This document shows, in pieces, positions 1 through 5,979 of a DNA stretch of 64,000 nt. The stretch's first letter is position 1. Each line of letters begins with the position of its first letter. Below the pieces are notes generated by a model. The model worked only from the letters and a program-made list of their open reading frames with translations. It ran no database searches and was not told where the DNA came from. The position numbers and the translations under genes are program-made. This DNA is from Limibacter armeniacum (GTDB lineage: Bacteria > Bacteroidota > Bacteroidia > Cytophagales > Flammeovirgaceae), in assembly GCF_036880985.1 (NCBI RefSeq), contig NZ_JBAJNO010000009.1, forward strand, positions 310,001 through 374,000, given 5' to 3'.

Positions 1-890
1 AACCTAGCCTCTTTTTCTTCTCCACTTGCATTAGTCACCCTACCCCATACCATACTTTGGGATTTTGCTCTTGCTTCCTTGTCGGGGCCTGTCAAATTAT
101 TATCAATCTGCCAATTCAAAATTCTTTTCACCAACCCATTGCTCCACAAAAATTCCAGAGATCTCAATTTTTGAATCACGTTGAATGCTTTCTCTGGCAC
201 ACCCATATAGGTCTCAATATTAGGAATGCCTGTTGTATAAAAAGCAGTAGCCACATCACCCCAAGGAATGGTCATCACAAAAAGCCTTTTCTTTCCAAAA
301 TCTACCCACCTTCCTTTATACCCCATTGGAACAGGCGTAATCGCCCCATCTTTTCTGATTGCACCAAATTCCCCAAGGTTCTCTACCATTGTTTTGGCTG
401 TACCATGAGAAAAAGCACCTCCTACTGATGTAAACGCCAACTGCAAATGTGTAGCATCAGGTAGCTGCTTCTTCAGGTATAAAGCAGTACAATCTGTAGG
501 CACCACATCAAACCCTACACCTGACATCACCATTACATTGGCAGCTTTTGCCTTTTGGTCAAGGGATTTCCCCAATTCAAACACCTCAATTTCACCCGTA
601 ATATCCAGATAATGTACACCATTGCGAATACATGCTTCCATCATTTGTTTTGCTGTAAACTTAAATGGCCCTGCACAATGTAACACCACCGTCATCTCTG
701 AAAGAAGAAAGTCCAGCGCCCTAGGATCATTCAGATCTGCTGTACGGTACTCCCACCCATAATGCTTCGCAATAGGTTTAATTTTTTCGGCATTCCGACT
801 TGCTAGCACAAGCGCTTGCCCAGCTTCCGCCGCTTGTTCACAAATCAGTCTTCCTGTATACCCATTGGCTCCATATAGTAGTATTTTCAT
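1..890 (-). CDS. Saccharopine dehydrogenase-like NAD(P)-binding protein (partial)
   Basis: The reading frame is open from the ATG (complement of 888-890) to the left window edge, so the C-terminus is missing. It begins MKILLYGANGYTGRL, a Rossmann GxxGxxG loop (residues 7-13), followed by an ASRNAEKI segment typical of NADP-preferring folds. Further segments (LHCAGPFKFTA, YLDITGEIEVF, GVGFDVVPTDC) are hallmarks of the saccharopine dehydrogenase / trans-acting enoyl reductase family. These are cytosolic oxidoreductases whose substrates vary, so none is assigned. The gene starts only 5 bp from the ATTAT duplication made by prophage insertion (896-900), so its native promoter is now about 31 kb away, beyond 32239. 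Confidence 0.85.
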   Translation of the reverse strand, partial: MKILLYGANGYTGRLICEQAAEAGQALVLASRNAEKIKPIAKHYGWEYRTADLNDPRALDFLLSEMTVVLHCAGPFKFTAKQMMEACIRNGVHYLDITGEIEVFELGKSLDQKAKAANVMVMSGVGFDVVPTDCTALYLKKQLPDATHLQLAFTSVGGAFSHGTAKTMVENLGEFGAIRKDGAITPVPMGYKGRWVDFGKKRLFVMTIPWGDVATAFYTTGIPNIETYMGVPEKAFNVIQKLRSLEFLWSNGLVKRILNWQIDNNLTGPDKEARAKSQSMVWGRVTNASGEEKEAR

Positions 891-895
891 GATAG

Positions 896-900
896 ATTAT
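896..900. repeat. Target-site duplication, left copy (ATTAT)
   Basis: The five bases ATTAT directly precede the prophage terminus TG at 901 and are repeated directly after the right terminus CA (32234-32238). Five-base duplications are the signature of Mu-type transposition. Confidence 0.85.
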
Positions 901-928
901 TGTTCGTTTTGTGATAATGTGTAAGGGG

Positions 929-983
929 CAGAACGAAAGGTACAGGGTAAAATGGGGGAAGGCGCAACCAAAAACAAAGGTAG
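929..983 (-). repeat. Left-end transposase-site-like repeats (L1, L2)
   Basis: Read on the minus strand, two related motifs occur: GTACCTTTCGTTCTG (943-929) and CTACCTTTGTTTTTGG (983-968). They match the right-end motifs GTACATTTCGTTTTACC and GTACAATTCGATT in opposite orientation, as expected of Mu-type L and R sites. The L1 motif also fits the Bacteroidota -7 box TAnnTTTs, with a TTG 22 bp upstream, so an outward promoter toward the gene at 890 is possible. Binding is inferred. Confidence 0.6.
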
Positions 984-1024
984 CCGGGAGCAGCCTCCCC
1001 ACATTAGATCCACATGACCTTTTG

Positions 1025-1060
1025 AAATGAGGGGTGAAATTTCCACATCGCCCCTCATTT
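1025..1060 (-). terminator. Hairpin downstream of the 1081-1653 gene
   Basis: A perfect 10-bp inverted repeat (AAATGAGGGG 1025-1034, CCCCTCATTT 1051-1060) with a 16-nt loop lies just past the stop of the minus-strand gene ending at 1081. The run of T that would follow on the minus strand is short, so termination is likely but not certain. Confidence 0.55.
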
Positions 1061-1080
1061 GATCCCCATTTAAATGATAT

Positions 1081-1653
1081 TTAAAGATCCTTTAATTTAT
1101 CCATGGCAAGTATAAGTCCAAGACCCTTGCCAGCGAAATCAAGAGCTTTCATATAGTCAAAGGAAACGTTCTTGATTTTTTGATAACAGGAATCAGCAAT
1201 CCTTTTGGCTCTCTTGCGGTCCAGGCGTTGCATAGATTCTTCAGACAGGTAGTCTTTCATAAGCCTGTTATCTTCCTTATCAAGGAGTTGCATAGCAGCA
1301 ATAGGATTGTCTGACTCTGAATTTAACACTTCCTCAAGACGATCCATAAACTTAAACTGGCACCACAATAAGGCATAATGAATAGGCGTAAAACGCTCTC
1401 CTAGTGCTATATCACCCTTTCTTATAGTGAAATCCCCATCCACAATCATAGGCTCCGTACTGAAGCTGTCCTGATCCTGAACCGCTGTAGCGTGCTGGTA
1501 AAGATATTCAACATAATTAGGGTTAAATTTATGACACTCCTCATAGAGGCTGTCTAGACTGGAGCCTATCGTATTCCCATCCTCCAGCTTGGCGACTTTC
1601 TCCAGGATATCAAAATATTGTGTTGAATCTAAAGTCTTGTTTAATGAATCCAT
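1081..1653 (-). CDS. Hypothetical accessory protein, 190 aa
   Basis: I do not recognise the family. The product is a soluble, charged, probably helical protein without signal peptide or membrane segment; the C-terminal third (RLDRKRAKRIADSCYQKIKN) is basic and the tail is hydrophobic (GKGLGLILAMDKLKDL). It lies inside the prophage between the left end and the repressor, is A+T-rich unlike the phage core, and points outward. Its ATG overlaps the start of the divergent membrane-protein gene by 10 bp. The position is that of lysogenic-conversion (moron) genes expressed from a prophage; a role in defence or exclusion is a guess from position only. Confidence 0.6.
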   Translation of the reverse strand: MDSLNKTLDSTQYFDILEKVAKLEDGNTIGSSLDSLYEECHKFNPNYVEYLYQHATAVQDQDSFSTEPMIVDGDFTIRKGDIALGERFTPIHYALLWCQFKFMDRLEEVLNSESDNPIAAMQLLDKEDNRLMKDYLSEESMQRLDRKRAKRIADSCYQKIKNVSFDYMKALDFAGKGLGLILAMDKLKDL

Positions 1654-1961
1654 ACACTCAGGTTTTAGTAGTGACAGCAGCTTTTATACTGCTAGTGAAA
1701 TTCGAGTTCTATTATGATGTAAAAAAAGGTGTTATTCATATCAACAACCTGCCAAGACACTTATTATTAGCACCTTACTTATGGTTATTTGCCTATTTAT
1801 TTGTCTTTGAGAGCCTGTTAGTGGGTGTTGTAATCGTTATATCCCTACTCTCAGAGGTTAAAGGAAAGCTGTATAGCAAGTATTGTGATGCGGCATCAGA
1901 TGTATTGAGAGACCTGGTAATGGCTCTTTTCCTGTTAAAACACTTCCACACCTTACTATAA
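1644..1961 (+). CDS. Small integral membrane protein
   Basis: From the ATG at 1644 the protein is 105 aa; a GTG at 1620 would add eight residues but run deeper into the divergent gene. A hydrophobic helix (about residues 4-20, VLVVTAAFILLVKF) and a long hydrophobic stretch (about 37-65, APYLWLFAYLFVF then LLVGVVIVISLL) suggest two or three membrane spans; the tail is cationic and amphipathic. Family unknown. It sits 16 bp upstream of the tape-measure-mimic gene (1978), same strand, suggesting co-transcription. Its last codons and stop lie in a 17-bp sequence repeated at 2484-2500. An inner-membrane exclusion factor working with the next gene is a reasonable hypothesis. Confidence 0.6.
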   Translation: MNPYTQVLVVTAAFILLVKFEFYYDVKKGVIHINNLPRHLLLAPYLWLFAYLFVFESLLVGVVIVISLLSEVKGKLYSKYCDAASDVLRDLVMALFLLKHFHTLL

Positions 1962-1964
1962 GCC
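1948..1964 (+). repeat. 17-bp direct repeat, copy 1
   Basis: ACACCTTACTATAAGCC, perfectly repeated at 2484-2500; similarity continues weakly for about 12 bp (CATCATATTAG against CACACATTAG). This copy spans the stop codon of the membrane-protein gene. The two copies bracket a 536-bp block holding the 1978 and 2123 genes. Confidence 0.8.
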
Positions 1965-1977
1965 ATCATATTAGACC

Positions 1978-2178
1978 ATGGAAAACATTAAAGTAATCAA
2001 AGAGGACAGTAAGTCCGTGATCGTAGAAATCAATAACATCGCTTCTTTGGAAGAGGTGCAGCGCTTCTGGAGCCAACAGAAAGCCATCCAGAAGGGGACC
2101 GAAGACCTAGAGCAGGAACTTACTAATCTTCTAACAAGGGTTGTGAGAAACAGTATTCAATACCACAATGGTCAATAA
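1978..2178 (+). CDS. 66-aa protein with tape-measure-like C-terminus
   Basis: Residues 42-58 (EDLEQELTNLLTRVVRN) match the last residues of this phage's own tape measure protein (EDLESQLSELLTRVVRN, gene 12149-14041) at 13 of 17 positions. Nucleotides differ at most third positions, so this is not a recent copy; the peptide itself seems conserved. The first 40 residues (ending FWSQQKAIQKGT) are charged and unrelated to the tape measure. There is no signal peptide or membrane span. It follows a small membrane-protein gene on the same strand and overlaps the convergent gene 2123-2428 by 56 bp. Family knowledge: tape measure C-termini contact tail-tip or host inner-membrane factors at DNA entry, so a stand-alone mimic could block superinfection. 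Function is inferred. Confidence 0.65.
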   Translation: MENIKVIKEDSKSVIVEINNIASLEEVQRFWSQQKAIQKGTEDLEQELTNLLTRVVRNSIQYHNGQ

Positions 2179-2428
2179 ACACCTGATCCTGAGTCTTTAA
2201 TCCTTCTCTGATTTTATTATCAATACCATTTATATTATTGATAATGGTTTTTAAAGCTAAATCCCTAGCTGTATTCACATTATTGTGAAATAAGCTAGGG
2301 TTCTTTTTCCAAAGACCTATAGTACTGGCGGTGACAGTGTCTATAATACTTATTATAATTTCTGGGTAACTAACTGATCTACCTAGTTCTTTACTGACTT
2401 TTTCTAAGGAATTCTGAAGTTCAATCAT
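2123..2428 (-). CDS. Hypothetical accessory protein, 101 aa
   Basis: I do not recognise the family. The sequence is soluble, mostly helical in appearance and rich in N, I and K (for example NNVNTARDLALKTIINNING), with two cysteines near the end (HCGIEYC). It starts at an ATG (complement of 2426-2428) and overlaps the convergent 1978 gene tail-to-tail by 56 bp. A+T-rich composition sets it apart from the phage core. It lies in the 536-bp block bracketed by 17-bp direct repeats, so it may have entered with its neighbour as a cassette. Confidence 0.5.
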   Translation of the reverse strand: MIELQNSLEKVSKELGRSVSYPEIIISIIDTVTASTIGLWKKNPSLFHNNVNTARDLALKTIINNINGIDNKIREGLKTQDQVFIDHCGIEYCFSQPLLED

Positions 2429-2483
2429 GATTAATTAATTGATTATTAGTTTAATAATTGAATTATAGTGGGCTTAACTTTAC

Positions 2484-2500
2484 ACACCTTACTATAAGCC
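2484..2500 (+). repeat. 17-bp direct repeat, copy 2
   Basis: Second copy of ACACCTTACTATAAGCC. Here it is not part of a gene, although copy 1 holds the end of a coding sequence, so this copy looks like a duplicated 3' gene end left by recombination. Confidence 0.8.
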
Positions 2501-2556
2501 CACACATTAGCCCGGTTAGGGATTACCGATACATTCATTTTAGTTTTAGCGAAAAG

Positions 2557-2580
2557 AAGCAGCTCCCAGGGGCTGCTTTT
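2557..2580 (+). terminator. Rho-independent terminator
   Basis: AAGCAGC...GCTGCTT stem followed by a run of T on the plus strand. It closes transcription of the rightward accessory genes (1644, 1978) before the iterons. Confidence 0.75.
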
Positions 2581-2585
2581 TTATT

Positions 2586-2687
2586 AAAGGGTGGTGTAAA
2601 TCTGTACCTTTTGTTTTCTAAATACACACCACCCTTTATACCACCCTTTATACCACCCTTTTCATCCTACTTCTGAAGCATTGATTT
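2586..2687. repeat. Iteron unit A with relic of a repressor 3' end
   Basis: Contains one inverted 12-mer (AAAGGGTGGTGT, 2586-2597), a spacer holding GTACCTTTTGTTTTC (2604-2618), three abutting 12-mers (ACACCACCCTTT 2626-2637, ATACCACCCTTT 2638-2649 and 2650-2661), and then, on the minus strand, a short coding relic reading KSMLQK-stop (2687-2667). That relic equals the C-terminus of the intact repressor; the differences are synonymous and the stop is TAG instead of TGA. It appears to be what remains of an older or exchanged repressor gene. Confidence 0.75.
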
Positions 2688-2691
2688 TGTA

Positions 2692-2767
2692 AAATGATGG
2701 TGCAAATCTGTACTTTTTGTTTTACAAACTAACACCATCATTTACACCATCAATTATACCATCATTT
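2692..2767. repeat. Iteron unit B, overlapping the repressor stop codon
   Basis: Same layout as unit A, 106 bp further on: inverted copy AAATGATGGTGC (2692-2703), spacer holding GTACTTTTTGTTTTAC (2710-2725), and three abutting 12-mers (ACACCATCATTT 2732-2743, ACACCATCAATT 2744-2755, ATACCATCATTT 2756-2767). Every copy carries CCATCA where unit A has CCACCC, including the inverted one. The third 12-mer overlaps the stop codon of the living repressor gene (2762-2764). In the repressor mRNA the inverted copy can pair with any of the three others. Confidence 0.75.
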
Positions 2768-3262
2768 CTGGAGCATTGATTTTAGCAATTCGATCATCTC
2801 ATCTTTAGTTTTTATCTGCTCATCTTTTGTCTTTAGTTGCTCAGATAATGAGTTAACTTTTTCAGATAATGATCTTACTTTTTCCTTTTCTAATAATAAC
2901 TCTAGTTTAATAGACTCTTCACTTCTACTAGATGTTTTAATGTTGTTACCTAATACACCTGTATTATTGTCTGCAACAATATTCCCCTTTCCTCTTATTT
3001 TAACTGCCTTATCCGACTCCTCTTCTTCAGTGTGAATGCTGCCACTACCAGTTAGAAGCCATATGTGATTAATACTACTATATGTAGTAATAATGTTAGC
3101 TAGAATAGTTGCGTTTGGCGAAGATTGCTTAGGTCCTATTACATTATTTAAGGTTTGAGGAGTTACCCCTATAGATCTAGCGAAATCTGACTTAGATAAT
3201 CCACTCATTACAAGAATCTTCTTAATTCTTTCGTTAATTTTTTCTTCTTGATTTTCAGGCAT
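2762..3262 (-). CDS. XRE-family phage repressor (Mu c-like position)
   Basis: The 166-aa product has an N-terminal helix-turn-helix (about residues 8-62: LVMSGLSKSDFARSIGVTPQTLNNVIG) ending in the INHIWLLTGSG signature common to Bacteroidota phage repressors. A polar linker follows, then a C-terminal coiled coil (about 118-166, repeated SLSEK/QLKTKDEQIKTKDE heptads) that likely drives oligomerisation. There is no LexA/CI-type peptidase domain, so RecA-triggered self-cleavage is not expected. It is transcribed leftward and divergent from the Ner-like gene across a 98-bp operator region, as in Mu. It probably holds the early promoter shut in the lysogen. Its 3' end runs into iteron unit B. Confidence 0.85.
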   Translation of the reverse strand: MPENQEEKINERIKKILVMSGLSKSDFARSIGVTPQTLNNVIGPKQSSPNATILANIITTYSSINHIWLLTGSGSIHTEEEESDKAVKIRGKGNIVADNNTGVLGNNIKTSSRSEESIKLELLLEKEKVRSLSEKVNSLSEQLKTKDEQIKTKDEMIELLKSMLQK

Positions 3263-3360
3263 ATAGATAAATGTTTACAACATTTATTAAACTATATATT
3301 GTAAAAGTTTAATACATGTAGTAAGATTGCAGTGTAGATAATACGTAAACAATCAAATAT
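3263..3360. promoter_or_regulatory. Divergent operator/promoter region, repressor vs early operon
   Basis: This 98-bp A+T-rich gap has three symmetrical elements. TAAATGTT-TAC-AACATTTA (3268-3286) is a perfect 8-bp palindrome. ATTAAACT (3286-3293) and AGTTTAAT (3306-3313) form a perfect inverted repeat that shares its first base with it. TGTTTAC (3272-3278) recurs inverted as GTAAACA (3345-3351). These are the expected binding sites for the repressor and the Ner-like protein and, by analogy with Mu, may also hold the transposition enhancer. Confidence 0.65.
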
Positions 3361-3609
3361 ATGAAAAAACAGGACACAAACATCAGTTTGCCCTGTGGTT
3401 GGAGATCAGGCGATATCGGTTTGATAGCCGAAATCAAAGGTTGTAGCAAGCAGCTTGTCAGCCTTATGGCTAACGGACAGCGTACCGATCACCTGGGTAT
3501 TATGCGAGAGTGGCATACACTAATAGCCTATCGCAGCTGGAGAATGAAAGTAAACAAAGAAACAAGGAATAGGAAGAAACCAAGACAGAATGTAAGGGAT
3601 GCAGTATAA
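3361..3609 (+). CDS. Ner/Cro-like small DNA-binding protein (candidate)
   Basis: First gene of the early operon, 82 aa, basic. The central part (GDIGLIAEIKGCSKQLVSLMANGQRTD) reads like a helix-turn-helix in which KQLVSLMANG would be the recognition helix, and the tail is strongly cationic (NKETRNRKKPRQN). In Mu this position is held by ner, which lowers transcription from the early and repressor promoters. The stop overlaps the transposase start by 11 bp, giving translational coupling. Assignment rests on position and fold impression, not on a family I can name. Confidence 0.6.
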   Translation: MKKQDTNISLPCGWRSGDIGLIAEIKGCSKQLVSLMANGQRTDHLGIMREWHTLIAYRSWRMKVNKETRNRKKPRQNVRDAV

Positions 3610-5908
3610 TGTAGGAGACATATTGATACAGGAAGGCACCGTTTGGGTTAGTCAGGAGATATTGGAGAGTATCTGCGAGATATCATCAGAGTATTTTATG
3701 AAGATATCACGCCCAAGATATAAAAAGTCTGTTCCCCCCACCCAGCGTTACCTTTCGGAGCTTCCCGACACCGGCAAGAGCTGGCGTTGGGCGCGTATCA
3801 ATGACCGCTTCTACTACGACGAGGCCCGCATCCCGAACAGACGCCCGACCCATTACCGCTCGCAACTGCCGCCAAGGGAGGAGCTGGAAAGAATTGCTGA
3901 AAAACTGGCGGGCATTTCCCGGGAGGGAGCCGTCAGGCTGGAGCGCCAGCGCAAGCTGCAGGCCAGGGACGAGGTGGTAAAAGCCTACGATGCCTTTATG
4001 GATGGCCGCATCAGGGAAGTGGTGAACTTCTTTATGTACCGGAGTGCTGTCAGGACCTTCAATATCCAGAAGTCCTATGAGCTGGCGGAGGCCTGGGGGT
4101 GGCTGGAGTTCCTTTCCCAGTCCGACAACGTGGAAAAGAAGCTGTATACCCAGTGGGGGTGCAAGTCCCAGAGGGAATTGTTCGAGGTGGCGGCCATCCA
4201 TCTGGCTGCCCGCAACCTGGAGGGCTTCAAGGCAAGCACCGAGGCCTATATCCGCAAGCGGCTGGTGGACTACAGGAAGGTGGAAGGCGGTGAAAACCGC
4301 TACAACTTCGTGGTCAGCGGCAAGTATAACAACGACCACGCCCGCAAGTTCGGGGCCATGGAGCTGGCGCACCCCGTGACCGGGGAGGTGATGGAGTTCG
4401 ACGTGCACGAGGCCATGGTCTACAGCCTGTGGATGAACTTCAACAAGGCCAATAAGTACACCAAGAAGGATGTGTACGACCAGTACACGGAGCGAATGGC
4501 AGCCCTCGGGATTGCCGAGCACGAGCTGGTAAGCATCAGGACGATAGGCAACTACCTCAACAAGTTCGACAACAAGGTGCTGATGGCCAGGCAGCGTCAC
4601 GGCAAGAAGGAATACGACCGTTACCGCCCCTATGTGCCACGCCATGCGGTGAAATACAGCAACAGCCTCTGGGCCATTGACGGCTCTTCGGGCAAGCTGG
4701 CTTACCATACGGTAGACACCACTGGAGGCAGGACCAGGGTAGTCCGCAAGAACATGTATTTCGTCCGTGTGATCGACGTGCACAGCCGGGTGGTGCTGGG
4801 CTGGAGCTATGGAGCCAATGAGGACAGCGCCCTGGTAAGGGCAGCCGTGCAGATGGCGGTCAAAAATGCCGGGTACATCCATCCAAAGGTGATTATCTCC
4901 GACAACGGCTCGGCCAATACCGGCATGGGCATGAGGGAATGGCTGGGGCTGATCGCCAACCGCTTCACCACGATCACCCCGGGCAACTCCAAGGCCAACC
5001 CAGCGGAGATCTCGGTCAAGATGCTCTCCAATCTGGGGCGTAAGTTTGACAACTGGCTAGGGGTCGGGCTAAATGCCAGGGACATCAACAATACCCACAA
5101 CCCGGACTATGCCCCCCGCAATGAGGAGCTGCCGGATATGTACGAGGTGCTGGAGCAGTTCCGGGCGCTGGTGCAGGAGAACAACAACCAGGTGATGCAG
5201 GATGGCAGGACCCGCATGCAGTGGTATGAGGAGGATAAAAACCAGGAGTGCCAGCCGTTTGATGACCAGGTGAAAAGGCTGGTGTTCGGCTTCAACACCA
5301 TTATTGATATGAGTTACCGCCGCAACGTGATCACGGTCACAAACAGCGGCAAGGACTACTCCTTTGAGCTGCCGAACTACCACGACAACATCCAAACCAT
5401 TGTGGAGCACAGCGAAAACCCTACTTCTCCCAAGTGTAAAATCTACTGGGACGAGTCCGGGGAAATGGCGGACCTGTACAGCCTGGAAGAGGAATACCTC
5501 TTCAGCATCGGCAAGCTGCAAAGAGCCGCCGTGATTGAGGAGGAGGCAGCCGACGGGGACCTGAGCGCCCTGGGCAAGCACCTCAGGAACGCCAGTTCCG
5601 TCGATGAGCAGGTCAGGTCCTTCGAGCAAGGGCTGAAGGAGGCTGACGAGGCGGTGGGCATCCAGCTTTCGGGCGCCGACCAGGAGCTGCACGCCCGCTA
5701 TGACTGGTCATTGGGAGATACCAGTCTGGATGGAAAGTACAAGGACACCCACAACCAGGCGGCGGAAGCCCACAGGTTTGGCATCGGGAAGGCCGAGGAG
5801 GCAAAGCCTAAGCAGAAGCAGGCAAAACCCAAAAAGGAACCGAAGAAAAACACAAGCAAGAAGATGACCGAAGAGGAGCTAAGGAAGAAGGCCATAGACA
5901 TGCTCTAG
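3599..5908 (+). CDS. MuA-like DDE transposase
   Basis: The 769-aa product is close to MuA in size. A DDE/rve core is visible: D361 in LWAIDGS, D435 in IISDNGSAN and E470 in NPAEISVKML, a D-x73-D-x34-E layout, with a conserved strand YFVRVIDVHSRVVLGW between. Upstream lie helical DNA-binding regions; downstream is a basic Mu-transposase C-terminal region, then a low-complexity lysine-rich tail (KPKQKQAKPKKEPKK) probably contacting DNA or MuB. It catalyses strand cleavage and transfer at both phage ends during integration and replicative transposition. It starts within the Ner-like gene, and a 17-bp repeat plus the MuB-like gene follow. Confidence 0.95.
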   Translation: MQYNVGDILIQEGTVWVSQEILESICEISSEYFMKISRPRYKKSVPPTQRYLSELPDTGKSWRWARINDRFYYDEARIPNRRPTHYRSQLPPREELERIAEKLAGISREGAVRLERQRKLQARDEVVKAYDAFMDGRIREVVNFFMYRSAVRTFNIQKSYELAEAWGWLEFLSQSDNVEKKLYTQWGCKSQRELFEVAAIHLAARNLEGFKASTEAYIRKRLVDYRKVEGGENRYNFVVSGKYNNDHARKFGAMELAHPVTGEVMEFDVHEAMVYSLWMNFNKANKYTKKDVYDQYTERMAALGIAEHELVSIRTIGNYLNKFDNKVLMARQRHGKKEYDRYRPYVPRHAVKYSNSLWAIDGSSGKLAYHTVDTTGGRTRVVRKNMYFVRVIDVHSRVVLGWSYGANEDSALVRAAVQMAVKNAGYIHPKVIISDNGSANTGMGMREWLGLIANRFTTITPGNSKANPAEISVKMLSNLGRKFDNWLGVGLNARDINNTHNPDYAPRNEELPDMYEVLEQFRALVQENNNQVMQDGRTRMQWYEEDKNQECQPFDDQVKRLVFGFNTIIDMSYRRNVITVTNSGKDYSFELPNYHDNIQTIVEHSENPTSPKCKIYWDESGEMADLYSLEEEYLFSIGKLQRAAVIEEEAADGDLSALGKHLRNASSVDEQVRSFEQGLKEADEAVGIQLSGADQELHARYDWSLGDTSLDGKYKDTHNQAAEAHRFGIGKAEEAKPKQKQAKPKKEPKKNTSKKMTEEELRKKAIDML

Positions 5909-5922
5909 CCCGGGCTTTTGCG

Positions 5923-5939
5923 CCCTGTACCTTTCACCC
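5923..5939 (+). repeat. 17-bp repeat CCCTGTACCTTTCACCC, copy 1
   Basis: Identical to 9050-9066. Each copy lies 40-41 bp upstream of a start codon (5980 and 9106) and contains TACCTTTC, a match to the Bacteroidota -7 box TAnnTTTs. Probably an early/middle promoter element; the GTACCTTTC core is also shared with the L1 end site. Confidence 0.6.
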
Positions 5940-5979
5940 TTTTACGTCCCTGATACACCCTAAAACACAATTTGAGAAC

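Noticed and set aside
2458-2676. 72-residue frame over the iterons (ending PPFIPPFIPPF)
   Set aside because: The repeating peptide is only the translation of the tandem 12-mers; it also runs through a terminator.
2586-2767. CRISPR array or type III toxin-antitoxin RNA repeats
   Set aside because: The 12-bp repeats abut without spacers, one copy per unit is inverted, and there are no cas or toxin genes nearby.
3707-4882. Long minus-strand open frame opposite the transposase gene
   Set aside because: Composition is a shadow of G+C-rich codons; low-complexity H/V/L-rich sequence with no domain, wholly inside a convincing transposase.
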